Shown: positions 1 to 11,450 of the stretch, piece after piece
Layout of the letters: each line of letters begins with the position of its first letter
Numbering within the stretch: the stretch's first letter is position 1
Assembly: GCA_027924645.1 (NCBI GenBank)
Contig: BSBN01000763.1
Span: forward strand, 7,068,001 to 7,132,000
DNA length: 64,000 bases
Direction of reading: 5' to 3'
Source of the DNA: Cunninghamia lanceolata
Lineage: Eukaryota; Streptophyta; Pinopsida; Cupressales; Cupressaceae
Notes under the pieces: model-generated
Seen by the model: the letters and a program-made list of their open reading frames with translations, nothing else
The model's database searches: none
What the model was told of the DNA's origin: nothing
Translations under genes and position numbers: made by a program

Positions 1-1
1 A

Positions 2-97
2 GATTCCTTTAAACCAAGAGGTTCAGAATTTTTAAAAGATGGGGAGGATGATGTTATACTATTAAATGTTGTGACTTCCACTTCACATCAGTTATAA
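2..97 (+). CDS. Possible 3' coding end of a gene entering from the left
   Basis: Reading from base 2, 31 codons stay open to a TAA at 95-97. The peptide is hydrophilic and partly acidic (it contains the run GEDDV) and begins before the window. The neighbouring 2 kb looks less repetitive than the rest of the window, so a low-copy gene is possible. No domain is recognised and chance cannot be excluded for so short a frame. It could belong to the same gene as the exon at 360-527, but I see no convincing donor site joining them. Confidence 0.2.
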   Translation, partial: DSFKPRGSEFLKDGEDDVILLNVVTSTSHQL

Positions 98-359
98 GCG
101 TTCAGATATTTTAGGAAATTTTTGTTGCATCTCCCATTTATGGGATATGTGGCTGATGTAGAGTAATTAATTGGGTTTACCCATTTTAGAGTAGGGGTTT
201 TGTTTTCTAGGAGGTAGTGGGATGCTGGAAAGGGGAGTTTTGGGGTATGGTTTAAGAAAACACTTTTTTAAGAGAGTGTATGCTGTTTCAGTCCAGAAAA
301 TAAAAGTTTTTTTATTATTCTGTTTTGATCTTTCTGCTGTCTTTGTTCACCATCTATAG

Positions 360-527
360 GTGCAGCTAAAAGCTTCCACTGTAGAAGAGGATAATTTGTA
401 TCATGGACTAACTTCAAAGATCCATTTTTTGGATCACATGGACCCTTTCATTTCACCAGTTAGTTTTCATGAACTCTCCCACTATGATGGAACGGGAATA
501 AGAATGAACCCCCAACAGAAAATGTAA
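360..527 (+). CDS. Candidate terminal coding exon
   Basis: A pyrimidine-rich tract followed by CTATAG at 354-359 makes a good plant 3' splice site. From base 360, 55 sense codons run to a TAA at 525-527. The peptide has ordinary composition, with several His and Asp residues and the motif HYDGTGIRMN near its end, and I do not recognise it. It would be the last exon of a gene whose upstream part lies outside or in the first 100 bases. A matching transcript would be needed to separate this from a chance frame. Confidence 0.25.
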   Translation: MQLKASTVEEDNLYHGLTSKIHFLDHMDPFISPVSFHELSHYDGTGIRMNPQQKM

Positions 528-2663
528 CAGGTTCAAACATATGCTGGTTGTATTATCACGTTGTTTTTAGCTTCCACAACTTCATATATTCAGCATACGA
601 GATCTCAAAAATGACTTCTAGTTCTTATTTTATGTGCAGGCAGAAAAACTACACCACCTGTGTGTCATCTCGTATGCCACCAGTTCTATTCTAGATACTT
701 ACTATCCCCTCGCTGAAGCTTTGTGAATTCAGTGAAGGCATGTTTGAAGCTTTGTGAAACCAGTAAAGGCATGTTTACATGAATTTTTAATGTATCAATC
801 AATAATTAATTACTATATCCAAACCGCAGGTGATCAAAATGAGTGGAATTACACCAAAAATTAAAAAACTCGAAAGCTGATACAAACTTAGAAAACATCA
901 ATCTATAATTACACTCATAGTAACACCAAGAAAATTTCGGCAGGTTAAAAAATTTAGTTGAAAAGAACAATAGACATTTACCTTGCTGGAGGTGCATGAT
1001 TGGTCCGATATTGAAGGAAATAAGAACCCAAATCGTGCAGGCTTAATCTCATATACAAGCATCCACACAATTAAACTCAATGTGACCAAGGGTTCCTTCA
1101 TTCCAGTTATAAATAAAATCTACTTATACAAGAAGCTGCTCTTCTCTGCCCTGATTAGCTTCCCTCAACTAGAGGAATTGTATTTTCAGATGTGACAAAG
1201 GCAATGCAAACTGTCCTCCAGTACTCAGATTTCAGCACGTTTGAGACTACTAAGGAAATTACAACATATGCCTCAGAGTGTCTAAAAAAATTCTCTTAAA
1301 TGATAAATCGGACAAACCCATTAAACAATATGTGAGCACAGCTCCAGGATAACCTCATACAGAAGAAACCCAAAGCTCAAAGTTTCAAATCCTGCGAAAA
1401 CCAATAAAGTTATCAATTGCAATTCGAAAACGACCAAATTCACAAAGAAAACAATACCCAACTCCCCTTAAAAGCTCAACTGGAAAGAACCTCAAATTCC
1501 AACAACCATCCATTAGAAAACAGAAAGCCACAAGCCATATAAACTGAAAACAGAACACCCAAAAAAGGCCTGAAAAAAGAAATACTGAGACATACTTAAT
1601 TCCTTAAACAGTGCAGTTGGGAACTCGAATCCAATACATGAGTTAGCTCTGAACCTCTACCTGAATACCAGATTGGCTTCTTAGATTTCCTAACGTATAA
1701 CACACTTCAGAAGCAATTTCTCATTACCTTCTCACCAAATACAAAGAAAGAAACAAAGTAATTAGTCTTGACGACTTTTGTCTGTTCTATGAACAATTCT
1801 AACGAACTGAATTGTGCATCGGTTGAATCTGGTAAAACATCCGAGTAAAGACGTACGCGTTGGAAACTAATGATGTAAGCTAGCTATACTCGACTACAAC
1901 TTTTTGCGAGTCGTTTAGTAAGCAGTCGTTTGTGTGACAATGAAAGCAATAAGTAATTAAGGCCAGTAACAACATTATAAGTGTTATCAATAAACATATT
2001 TATAGTCTTAAGTAAAGTGCTTCTGATAGACGTTTGGATCATACACAATGATCCATCATTACAAAAGGAGAGTTATGAAAAACTCATGCTTACAATTTAT
2101 AGTCTTGTTTATTAGATATAATCGGCCTAAATTTGATGGTCGTATGTCTGTATTTAGTCATTTTAGTCGTAAAATACAATTAACATTTTAGGAAGATTGT
2201 ATGATTTGAAAGGCAAGATTTTAGGTACACTGTCAAAATTTCTATGTAATTATTCTTATATATTTATTTTTAGTCTCTCTATATATTTTTTCCTAAAATA
2301 GGTAGGCTTTAATATTGGAAAGGCAACTTCAAATAGATGATTGTCACAAAAAATTTGCTTGACAGGAGTTGACCATCAAATTTACGCTGGATATAATATA
2401 TTTATATTTTTTTGGTTATTATTTATTATTATTTATATTTTGTGGTCAATAGGGTTATAAATATTTGTGTCTATCAATCATTTATAGTACTTATAAGTAT
2501 TTGTTTATAATATTTTATAACTTAGATTTTTTATGAGTTTATAAGAAAGAAACAATTTTAAAAGTACTTTGATTTTGTTTAGATCTTTTGGGTTAGTTTT
2601 TTGTTTTATATGTTTTTGTTTTATTAGTACTCTTTGGCTCTATAATTTTTGTAGTGTTTCTTG
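528..2663. other. Intergenic DNA, no gene recognised
   Basis: No long reading frame, splice-supported exon, LTR boundary or RNA gene is visible. The first part to about 1.9 kb has mixed base composition and could be a 3' UTR or intron. From 2.0 kb it becomes strongly AT-rich. Confidence 0.5.
715..776 (+). repeat. 31-bp tandem duplication
   Basis: Two adjacent 31-bp units begin GAAGCTTTGTGAA and end AAGGCATGTTT. They differ at only a few positions, so this is a recent local duplication. Confidence 0.8.
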
Positions 2664-3079
2664 ATGGAATACAAGACAAAGAAGAAGCCCATCATAGAGA
2701 CGAAATCTCATAATCTCCTACCATGGAAAGAAGAATGTCACCAAGGTTGAAAAGAAGGTCCCCAAAAAACTAGAGATAAGAAGGGCAATAACAAAAATAA
2801 AAAGAGTGACCAGCACTACAAGATCTATTTATTTAAAGTTCTCAACCAAGTGCACCCTAATATCAATATTTCTAGCAAGGCCATGGGTATTATGAACAAA
2901 TTTATCAGTGACATCTTTGAGAAAATTGCCAGCGAGGTAGCCAACTTTGCTTGCCACAACAACAAGAACACTCAATATGTGTGAGATTCAAACAATTGTG
3001 AGGCTCTCTTCCTCGTGAGCTTGCAAAGCATGTAGTCTCTGAGGGTACAAAAGTTGTTACCAAGTCCATCGGTGCTTGA
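2664..3079 (+). pseudogene. Histone H2B pseudogene
   Basis: The translation is recognisably plant histone H2B. A Lys-rich N-terminal tail leads to the histone-fold start [15 protein letters not shown], then [20 protein letters not shown], and in shifted frames EIQTIVRL and ELAKHVVSEGTKVVTK with a TGA at 3077-3079. H2B pairs with H2A in the nucleosome core. Here the tail has an in-frame stop and the third helix region has frameshifts and a TGA just before the ELAKH block, so no functional histone can be made. No intron is visible, as in functional H2B genes, so a retrocopy and a decayed gene copy cannot be told apart. No poly(A) tail is evident. Confidence 0.9.
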
Positions 3080-3943
3080 TAATCTTCTCTTTGCTTTGAA
3101 TTAGGGTTTATGAAATGTTTTAGTGTTAGGGCATTTAGTTTGTTTAAAGTGTCATAATCCTTTTGTTTTGTATAAGGGAAGTTTTTACTAATTATTTTCT
3201 TCTTTGATGGTCTAAAGCAACAAATAAGAGGATAAATTGTAGGTGTGCTAAAAGTAACATTGATGGTGTTTATTGGGACATTTATGTAACCCCAAATCAT
3301 AAACATAATTTATGAAGGAATTTTTGCTTTTAGGTTATTAAATTTTGATGTTAAAATATTGCTTTGGGAAGCCAAAGCATTTGAATATTCTATAATATAT
3401 ATTATCCTTTGGGTTAATTTTATGTGAGATTTTGTTGAATAGTTTGTATGCAAATTGAAATAGACTAGCCTTTGAATTATTGCAAGGGTTAATATCATAG
3501 TTCTCAACCAGAGTAATGCATTGTGAGACTACCAAAAAGAAAGAAAATATATATTAGTATTGAGTGAAGAAAATATAATTCAACACTGAGTCCTCACATG
3601 TGATCAAATAGGTCAATGGTAACTTGTAAGCATTATTAGAATCAAACAAATAAATAAATTGGTCATATAAAAGAAAAAATAGAAAATTATTTTTGTAAAA
3701 AGGGAGAGTGTTAAAATAATAGTTGGCTCATATTAGTCATTCGCAAGTTTTAATCACATTAGTAATTTGAAGAATAACATTAGAATAAAGTTTTTAAATG
3801 AACATTTTAATGCTTTGGCATTCCAAAATAATGAAAATAAGGTTTTTCGATAAGAAGTATGAAGTTGGAATCTAAAAAAGACATCGTCTAATTTTTTTGG
3901 ATAATCTTGTTCTTATAGTTTAATAAAGCAATTGAGAAGTATA
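3080..3943. other. AT-rich intergenic DNA
   Basis: Nothing recognised. Short minus-strand frames here overlap the H2B pseudogene and AT-rich DNA and look like chance. Confidence 0.5.
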
Positions 3944-4191
3944 AATCCAATCTCCATAACATTTTCTAGCATCCTCCAAGCCTATGCAAAAATGGGAGCT
4001 TTAGTATAGGGTATGGACATATATCAAATTAGAATGGAAAGGGGATTTTTGTCTGACATAGTAGTTGCAAATGCCTTGGTACATATGTATGCAAAATGTG
4101 GAAGCATAATAAGGCATGTGAACTATTTGACAAAATACCTCAAAAGAATGTGGTTTCATGGATTGCAATGCTTATAGGATATACACAAATT
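3944..4191 (+). pseudogene. PPR-protein fragment (PLS class)
   Basis: The translation matches the tandem helical repeats of plant organelle RNA-binding pentatricopeptide proteins. It reads NPISITFSSILQAYAKMGAL, a TAG, then GMDIYQ, DIVVANALVHMYAKCGSI and, after a 1-base frameshift near 4109, ELFDKIPQKNVVSWIAMLIGY. The MYAKCGSI and NVVSW signatures are typical of PLS-type repeats. Only about two repeats are left, with a stop and a frameshift, so it is a dead fragment of a gene that would normally carry ten or more. The flanks give no sign of how it was copied here. Confidence 0.88.
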
Positions 4192-4454
4192 TGGTTTGTG
4201 CCATAAATTGTTATTAATGACTATATTCTTTTTATCAAGTGTTTTAATGCTAGGACATATAGTTTGTATAGAGTGTAACATTAGTTTTTGGTTTGAATAA
4301 ATTAGATATATCTTTAATGGTTGGTCGTAGTCTTTATAATATTATATAGTCCTCTGCTAGATGGAGCCTTTTTTATCAACAATACATATATTACATAATT
4401 GGAACTTGATTTCTATTGCTTTGATGGTGCGGCTTGGATTCAATTATGACTTTG

Positions 4455-5501
4455 AAAAATGTATATAAATGACAATTAAAAGTACCTATAGCATGCAAGC
4501 TAGACGATCATCAAATGAGAATCCTTCTACTATATCGAATTTGGAGGTGATGCTCTAAATATATCCCCTTTGGTTATAAATATTGTATACTATTAAAATT
4601 CTTAATAAAGATATCTTGTTGTTAAATTTATTTTTGCACACCAAATGATATCAAGTTCCTTGGGATAGTATGCATTACCCACAAAAAGGTAAAACTTATA
4701 TACATCACATTTACCCAAACAAAGTCTACATTTCTATGGTCCTGAATTAGTGCATGTATTCTAATCCCTTGGTCCTACAATCTTGTCACTAGAAACTTTT
4801 GTTATGCAAAAACATTGATGGGATGATTTGAAACATATATAAATGACAACTAAAAGTACCTAAAGTATGCAAGTTAGAAAATCATCAAAAAAGAATTCTT
4901 TTACTTTGTTGAATTTGGAGGTGGCACTCTAAATAAATTCCTTTAGTTATAAATATTGTATACTATTACATTTCTTAATAAAGCTATCATGTTGTTAAAT
5001 TTGTTTTGTACACCTAATGATATCAAGTTCCTTGGGATAATATGTATTACCCACAAAAAGGTGAAAATTACAAGCATCATGTTTACCCAAACAAAGTTTA
5101 TATTTCTATGGTCACAAATTAGTGTGCACATTCTAATCCCTTGGTCCTAAAATCTTTATACTAGAAGATTTTGTTATGTGGAAACTCTAGTGGAATGTTT
5201 TGAAACATATATAAATGACAATTAAAAGCACCTAAAGTATGTGAGTTGGACAACCATCAAATGAGAATTCTTCCAATGTGTTGAATTTGGAGGCGGTGTT
5301 TTAAATAGATCCCCTTTGGTTATAAATATTGTATTCTATTAAATTTCTTAATAAAGATATCATGTTAAATTTCTTTTGCATGCCTAATTATATCAAGTTC
5401 CTTGTGATAGTATGCATTTCCCACATAAAAATAAAAATTATATGCATCATGTTTACCCAAACAAAGTCTACTTTTTCTATGGTCATGAACTAATGTGCAC
5501 T
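4455..5501 (+). repeat. Three tandem copies of a ~373-bp unit
   Basis: The phrase ATATAAATGACAA.TAAAAG.ACCT recurs with its GACAA at 4471, 4845 and 5217, spacings of 374 and 372. Each unit also holds TTGGTTATAAATATTGTAT-like and CCCAAACAAAGT blocks. The third copy stops near 5501. The copies differ by perhaps 10-15% by eye. There is no coding potential. Confidence 0.85.
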
Positions 5502-7787
5502 GTGAAATGGACTTCCACTTTACTCTATGTGTGATGGCATTCAACTCTTGTGAGGTGGCTTTAATCCTATGTGGCAACTAGGTATACTACATGATAGGCT
5601 TGTTTCTCCTCCATAATGCAGTTTAGAACTAGTGACAAGGTGCCACATGGTATCCAAGGTGGCAAAGGCATTATTTTTGTAGCATGGACTTCCTTCTTAT
5701 AGTGTGTCCATTATTTTGACTATGCAACATGGCATTATTTATATTACAGTGGCTTTGTGATGCCTAGTGAATAATAAGCATAGTGTTACTCCCAATTTAG
5801 CCATTGGTTGATGGGGCTTTGATTTCTCCTTACACATTGTATTCACCATTTATTTTACATCAAAGGTGCCTAATACTCAATGACTATAAATCTTTATGCA
5901 TGTGGTTCTCTTGCACCAATGGGCATATATAAAGTATCGATTCAAATTGCAATCTCTAACTGTCTCTACACCATGGATTTCTACCTAATACTCAAAAGTT
6001 TTAACTCATGGCTTGTGCATATGTTTTTTAGTGCACTTACCCCATTTTAAATGGTATTTCAACTTGCAAATGGTGCAGTAGGTATTGGTGGGTTGAAAAT
6101 CCATGCTAGGAACCATTGGAGACACACTATTGACTATCGGGATCTCCCATCACCTGCTGTGACTTGTTGACCAATTTTGAAGGCTTTCGTCTACAAAAAT
6201 TCCATGCTCTTGCAACCATTTTAAAGTATTATCATTCTCTCATATAAAGTGATAGCTAAATCTATTGCATAGAAGCATTTTGGTCTCTATGGCAACACTA
6301 TGTGACTAGTTTGCTACTCCTTGGGTGTGGTCTTCATTGTAGTGAGTGTATCTATGTGCTTGTCGGTGTATTGTAACTCTAAAGGGTCATGTGCTATGCT
6401 ACAAGAGGTTCTCATTTCACAATAGACATATTGTATCCTTGGTTACATCCATTAGAGATTTTCTTACCTTGACACACTCAATGCCAAGATGTGAAATGTG
6501 TAGGCTTCTCTCTTCCTTATTGTAGGCTCTCATTGCTAATATGCCTTGTTGCTGATGTGATATTTGTTTGGTGGGTCTACCTTTGTGGCTCTTGTCTCCT
6601 AAGGCCATATTGTTGCTCATTTATTGTGCCTCGGAAAGGTATTCTCATTGTTGTAGATATGAAAGGACTTGTCAACATATGTAGGATAGTAGGGGTATAA
6701 TATGTGACCCTTGTATTCTTCTTGAAAGGATCCATTGCATTAATGTGTTGCTTATCACTGGTAATATATTCTTCCCTTGGGATTTACTTCCAATTGTGGG
6801 CATGGGATACTACTATTCTTACAAGGCTATAAGAGCTATATATACTTATTAAATATATTGAATAAATGTAGAATTATACCCCATTTTTTAGACTGATTGA
6901 TGTGTGTGCTTGGTGGAAGATATCCTCCTCTATCCAAAGTACTAATTTACAAATCCAAAGTGGATTTTCCATTCTACTAAGTCCAATCTTCTCTATGTCA
7001 TTATGTGTTGATCAAGACAAGTGATTACTAAGGATAAGTGAAAGTGTTATAATAAACGTAATTTGACTAATTTCTACACTATGAGGCTGAGTGTAATTGT
7101 AATTCTATATATACATGAATTGAAGATGTTTTCAGGGTTGGTCTGTGAACCAATTTTCTAGCCTAGTGTGTTTTAGTTTAGTTTATGGAATCAAGTGATG
7201 CAAGTCAAGTTTTATAAGGGGAAGAACATAATTTGTATATTAGAGGAAGAGTAATGCAAGCAAGGTTTTCCTGTAATTGAATGTATCCATGGTAGATGAT
7301 AACTTTTTAGGGGAGCCTTTGAGCCCAAATACTGGTTATATCTTTCCACATTTGCTAGCTTGAAGTAATGAGGGGAAAATTAATTTGATAGCATCATAAT
7401 GCATTAAAAACTATTTTGTGATGATATCTTCTTATTACATGTTGATTGTTGTTGTTTTGAGATGGATATTTGAAGAATGTTTAACTGTAGTTTCCTTTAT
7501 TTCTACTTTTTATGTATGTGAAAGTATAGTTACATTGATGGTTTTCAAGTATGCTCCCTTCTTCCTTCTTGACTTTGTTGCCCACTAGATTGGTCCTGAA
7601 TGGTAAGTGGCCAAAATAAAACTAATCATAATCACATCTCTCTCTTGTTAGTTTAGGAATAGTATAGGTCTTACATGCTCTCATGGTCTAGTGATACAAC
7701 TAATGTCATATATTATGAAATATCAAATTGAGGAATCATTAAGGGATCATGGTAGTGTGATCTTTTCAGGCATAACTTTAAGAACCT
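5502..7787. other. Unassigned intergenic DNA
   Basis: About 2.3 kb without a reading frame I would defend and with no LTR ends or known repeats. Frames of 60-70 codons near 6.4-6.7 kb occur on both strands and look like chance. Confidence 0.45.
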
Positions 7788-7805
7788 CCCCCCCCCCCCC
7801 CCCCC
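7788..7805 (+). repeat. Poly-C run
   Basis: Eighteen consecutive cytosines. The other long C runs in this window sit at LTR 3' ends (near 12550, 40100, 45540 and 46520), but no LTR end is evident here. Confidence 0.95.
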
Positions 7806-7819
7806 TCGGAGAAGGTGTA

Positions 7820-8235
7820 TAAACCTGGCGAATCATGTATACTTCCTGAGAAAAATATTAATTTTATTGGCAAATTTTTTCATCTTTCTGGGAAAAAAAA
7901 TCTTATTTGGCGAATCTTTTGTAATTGCTAAAGGTCTATGGAAAATCCTAGCGAATTGTAATTTTTTAAAACCAATAAAATATTTTCATTGGCGATTAAA
8001 ACCTATTTTCAAACCAATTAAATATTTTCGGTGGCGAATTAAAACCTATTTTCAAACGAGTAAATATTTCTGTGGATGAATTAACCCTATTTTCTAAATA
8101 AGAAAATATTTTTGCTGGCAATTAAAATCTAATTTCAAACCAAAAAATAGATTTACATTGGCGAATTAAACCAATATTCAAAGCAATAAAAAAATATTGG
8201 CAAATTTAAATATAGTTTCAAACCAATAAAAAATC
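7820..8235 (+). repeat. Degenerate ~45-50-bp minisatellite with core TTGGCGAATT
   Basis: Units of the form TTGGCGAATTAAAACCTATTTTCAAACCAATAAAATATTTTC recur about eight times with point changes and small indels. The best copies are at 7990-8160. The 70-codon frame over it (7867-8079) only reads the repeat. The same GGCGAA core recurs in the array at 30.3-30.9 kb. Confidence 0.75.
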
Positions 8236-8646
8236 ATACAGTGTGAATGGCATCAGTTGAAGTTCCATTCCAGGCTGTAGTTCTGACACATCCATGTTTC
8301 TACATAAAGTCTCCAGAATAGAGACAAGTGTCAAGTAACAACGATTCTGATTAATGAAAATTAATAGATAATTATTTAATTGAGCTGCATAAATTGCCTT
8401 CCCAAAAACGTGAAATTGTGCTTTTTCACGACATTTCTTATTTATTACGAAAGGACAGAGGTCACTTCCAGCGTGGATGTCATTAAATGGAAAATATTCT
8501 AATAGATTTTGGTTGTCAGATGATCGCAAATCGACGGCATAAGTTCTATTTGGGGCAAAAGTACTGACACACCCAATTTCCCAAATTTGTAGTTGTACAG
8601 TCGAGGACTTACGCCCTGTCGTGCTGCCACCTTGACCTTTGCACAA
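8218..8646 (-). CDS. Unidentified 142-codon reading frame without ATG start
   Basis: A minus-strand frame of 142 codons stays open in DNA rich in chance stops. Its composition is protein-like, with several Cys, ordinary hydrophobic segments and no low complexity. The frame's first codon is TTG, so if real it is an exon or a gene that lost its start; the first ATG is only near the C-terminus (MDVSELQPGMELQL). Its 3' end overlaps the minisatellite, so the last residues may be spurious. Just upstream lies an AT-rich TATA-like stretch and the palindrome at 8685-8715 that also marks two other 5' flanks in this window. I recognise no domain. Confidence 0.3.
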   Translation of the reverse strand: MCKGQGGSTTGRKSSTVQLQIWEIGCVSTFAPNRTYAVDLRSSDNQNLLEYFPFNDIHAGSDLCPFVINKKCREKAQFHVFGKAIYAAQLNNYLLIFINQNRCYLTLVSILETLCRNMDVSELQPGMELQLMPFTLYDFLLV

Positions 8647-8684
8647 TAATCAATATAAATATATTATATATTTTATATATATGT

Positions 8685-8715
8685 CAACCGTTGATCTAAT
8701 AATATCTAACGGTTG
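8685..8715. promoter_or_regulatory. Inverted repeat CAACCGTT...AACGGTTG
   Basis: CAACCGTT at 8685 and AACGGTTG ending at 8715 are perfect 8-bp inverted arms around an AT-rich centre with GATCTAA and ATCTAA. A very similar element occurs at 15465-15497 and 22081-22110, in each case upstream of a long reading frame. The regulatory role is inference. Confidence 0.45.
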
Positions 8716-9427
8716 CTAGTTGATTCCAAAGGATTTTGTTAGCAATGTGTAGCATTGGAGATCTACCTTCCGGAATTGAACTACAACTGTTCATCTTTCG
8801 TTCTAGGGTAATAGGGTTCATCAAATGGTCAGTAGTGGTACGATTGATTTGATTGAACGCACTTAACCGCATAGATTAGCCAATGCTCAATTAAGTTCAT
8901 TAATGGCAAGTGAGTGACAGTCATGACAAATTGCACAGATTAGCCAATGCAAATTTCCACGGTACAACAGAGGCAACTAAACAGAGTTGCTTGTTATTTA
9001 TTACCCATTTGTCATGGCAGTACATGTAATGTATATATGATAGTCTTTATTATTTCAACCTTATATTGCATTACTAAGTTTCAGATAGTAGAAGAATCAA
9101 TAGACTGTAAAAGTTCAAAGTAATTACTTTCATTACAGCAACTGTGCGAAGAAAGTAAGTTACCAAGTACTTATTTTGTGATCATTCATGATTTTGAATT
9201 TAACTGTGATAGAGTTCTCAGATCACAGATGTAGAATAGTAATAAGAATGATGGAAAATTTTGTTTGTGTGTGGCTATGCAGGATGTTATTGCTTTGCAT
9301 GTCTCAGAATGAAGAAATATGAGCATTCGTCAAGTGGAATAAATCGTGTCAAGAAGCGACACTTTTAACATTTGCAAATGATGCATTCTATTCTGGGTGG
9401 TGGGTTGAATCTCCCACACATGCATGC
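8716..9427. other. Intergenic DNA
   Basis: No gene recognised. A GCTATGCAG at 9275-9283 could be a 3' splice site for the frame that follows. Confidence 0.4.
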
Positions 9428-9802
9428 ATGTACGAGAAACTAGAAATTCAAATTGACGCATGGAATTGGTATTGCAACTCAATTGCCAGTGACCTTGAGA
9501 AAATCAATTTATTTCTCCTTTATTGGCCTTATTGTTACCCATGCCTAGTGGTTTCTTGTACATATAAAGCAAGGTTCTATAGTAAATCATTGACTGTCAT
9601 TGTGAATGAGGGCATAATTGAATTTGTAACGGACCCATTGCCTGTTAATAGGATAATTATGGACTACAGTGAAATATTCATTACGCATCATCGAAAAGAG
9701 GAACCAAAAATATTTTGGAGGGTCAAAGCAAGGTTTGAAGGTCGAAGGATAGGAGTTTTGTTTGGAACTTTGAGGTTGGTTAGAGGTTCATGTATGATGT
9801 AA
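9428..9802 (+). CDS. Unidentified 124-residue ORF
   Basis: The frame opens with ATG at 9428 and runs 124 codons to TAA. The product has a hydrophobic, Cys-rich stretch near residues 31-45 (LFLLYWPYCYPCLVVSC) and a basic C-terminus with several Arg. I recognise no family. The ATG sits in a CATGCATGCATG run, and an upstream splice acceptor is possible, so this may be an exon or a remnant. Neighbours give no functional hint. Confidence 0.25.
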   Translation: MYEKLEIQIDAWNWYCNSIASDLEKINLFLLYWPYCYPCLVVSCTYKARFYSKSLTVIVNEGIIEFVTDPLPVNRIIMDYSEIFITHHRKEEPKIFWRVKARFEGRRIGVLFGTLRLVRGSCMM

Positions 9803-10160
9803 ATTCCCAATCTTTTTGAAGGGTGATGTTAAATTTTACTAAATAACATAGAAGTAATTACGGTTTGAAATTGACATGAGTTCAATGGCAATTTGCAATG
9901 TATACAGATCATAGATGGTTCAAAGAATCAAAATTTCAATACTTTTCCTAGGCATTAATTTTTAATTTATTAAATAGTACTGACAAGTTCAGAGAATCAC
10001 TGTTGGTCGATCCTTACACGAGTCGAAGATGATGCTACAAAAAATCTAGACAACGAATAAATGCATCTGTCAGTTGAGGCGTGTGTTCATTAACGATCTT
10101 CCTTTAAATCCTGGAGGTCTCCAGCAAAACGGCACTCGGCTGGCTTGCTCAAAATATAGC
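9803..10160. other. 5' flank of the 184-residue family, copy 1
   Basis: AT-rich, no gene seen. The phrase TTGAGGCGT at 10075 also precedes copy 3 (near 59399), the only 5' flank similarity I found between copies. Confidence 0.35.
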
Positions 10161-10715
10161 ATGGAGACTCCCATAAGGCTCTGCTGCAATAAGCATCAGG
10201 TTGCCTTTCTGGGCTGTATCAGAGATGGAAGACTGATGAACATTTGTAACCAGCAAAACTGACTCTTCCTTGAGGTAGTGAAGATGGTCCTCGGTAAAGA
10301 CTTCTTGGTCTCCGATGATAGATATAGGGTAAATTCAGACATTTCCTCACGCTTTCTGGCTTCTTTGTTGGACCTAGGAGAGGCAAAGGTGGATGCATTG
10401 TTGATTCTATGGGATGTATTCACTCCAGATATTCTTTTGGACGACATAGAAGTGGTGATTAATGTAGAATTGGGGGTCGATATCCCATGGCCGAGAGACC
10501 TGGAGAAGCTGTGAGAGGGACAAGAGGGCGTAGCTAGGCAGCCGTTCCTGCTAAACATGAATGAGCAACAACTGGGAAGGCACATGTTTTGGGCAGCTCG
10601 TGGGAGACACTTTCTTTGGTGAGCAATTGGAATGGACATAGAGGAGACTTCGGTATGGCTTGAATACTTCGTAGCCATTGTGAGTATGGGGGGATTCTAC
10701 TCGCAGTGGCCGTAG
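10161..10715 (+). pseudogene. Unknown 184-residue protein family, copy 1 (three in-frame stops)
   Basis: From ATG 10161 to TAG 10713-10715 this is exactly 185 codons, the same length as the copies at 21156 and 59481. It starts METPIRLCCNKHQVAFLG, has the core MVLGKDFLV, YRVNSDISSRFLASLLDLGE, then PFLLNM, and ends near VWLEYFVAIV. Three TGA codons (10260, 10512, 10620) interrupt it but the frame never shifts. I do not recognise the family. It looks helical and soluble, with no signal peptide or membrane segment. Compared with the other copies the alignment is collinear throughout, which supports one ancestral protein. The 3' flank carries short tandem repeats. It could be a decayed gene family or cargo of a mobile element. 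Confidence 0.6.
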
Positions 10716-10886
10716 GAGTGGTTGGGCTCCCAGGGCCACTTTTTTTGGTGATTTCCATGCTAAGGTGGTAGGGTGGCAAGTTTTCGAGGAGTCGCTCAGT
10801 CAAGGGGCTAGGGATTTCTATGGTACTATGGTAGCCTCTCTGGTGCTATGTGTATTTGGAGCCTGGACTGGCCGCTGGAGTGGTTT

Positions 10887-11030
10887 TTGTATTAATATAA
10901 TTTCCCGAGTGTAAATCTTTTTGTATTAATATAATTACCTAAGTGTAAATCTTTTTGTATTAATATAATTACCCAAGTGTAAATCTTTTTGTATTAATAT
11001 AATTTCTACTTTTTGTATTAATATAATTTG
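10887..11030 (+). repeat. ~34-bp tandem repeat, about five units
   Basis: Units of CTTTTTGTATTAATATAATTACCCAAGTGTAAAT repeat from about 10887, with the last two shortened. TTTTTGTATTAATATAAT also resembles the 3' flank of copy 3 of the 184-residue family (TTTTTGATAATATTAATATAAT near 60204), so the array may have grown from its 3' UTR. Confidence 0.85.
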
Positions 11031-11157
11031 GTCTCTGTTATTGTTAGAGGTTTCTAATGTTGCTTGTCATATGTTTGCTTTAATTTATATATGTTGACAT
11101 GGATTTGGTCTCTGTTATGGTTAGAGGTTTCTAATGTTGCTTGGCATTTGTTTGCTT
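11025..11157 (+). repeat. ~75-bp tandem duplication
   Basis: Two copies of TTTGGTCTCTGTTATxGTTAGAGG followed by TTTCTAATGTTGCTTG lie 75 bp apart. The second is slightly shortened at its end. Confidence 0.85.
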
Positions 11158-11450
11158 TTTGACTCTTGAGACAGCTAAGAGAGCTACAATATATGTGAAC
11201 TCTCAATCTTTTTGGATTTAATTTGATTTCAATTTGGTTGTTTTTAGATAGAATTAATCACGAAATTTTATATGCATAAGTAAAATTACACTTTCTATTG
11301 ATAGTGTAGTTCGTCTACATGCATGATGCTTGAAATATTTGCATAATTAGGTCAATATATTGATGCCAGAGAAAATAATAAAATTTTTATATGTAAAAGT
11401 AAAATCAAGTCAATAAAATATTGTGACACTATGTATAAGTTTAGAAAAAG

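Noticed and set aside
9428..9802. Plastid-derived insertion
   Set aside because: I considered organelle DNA because of the composition, but no plastid or mitochondrial gene is recognisable.
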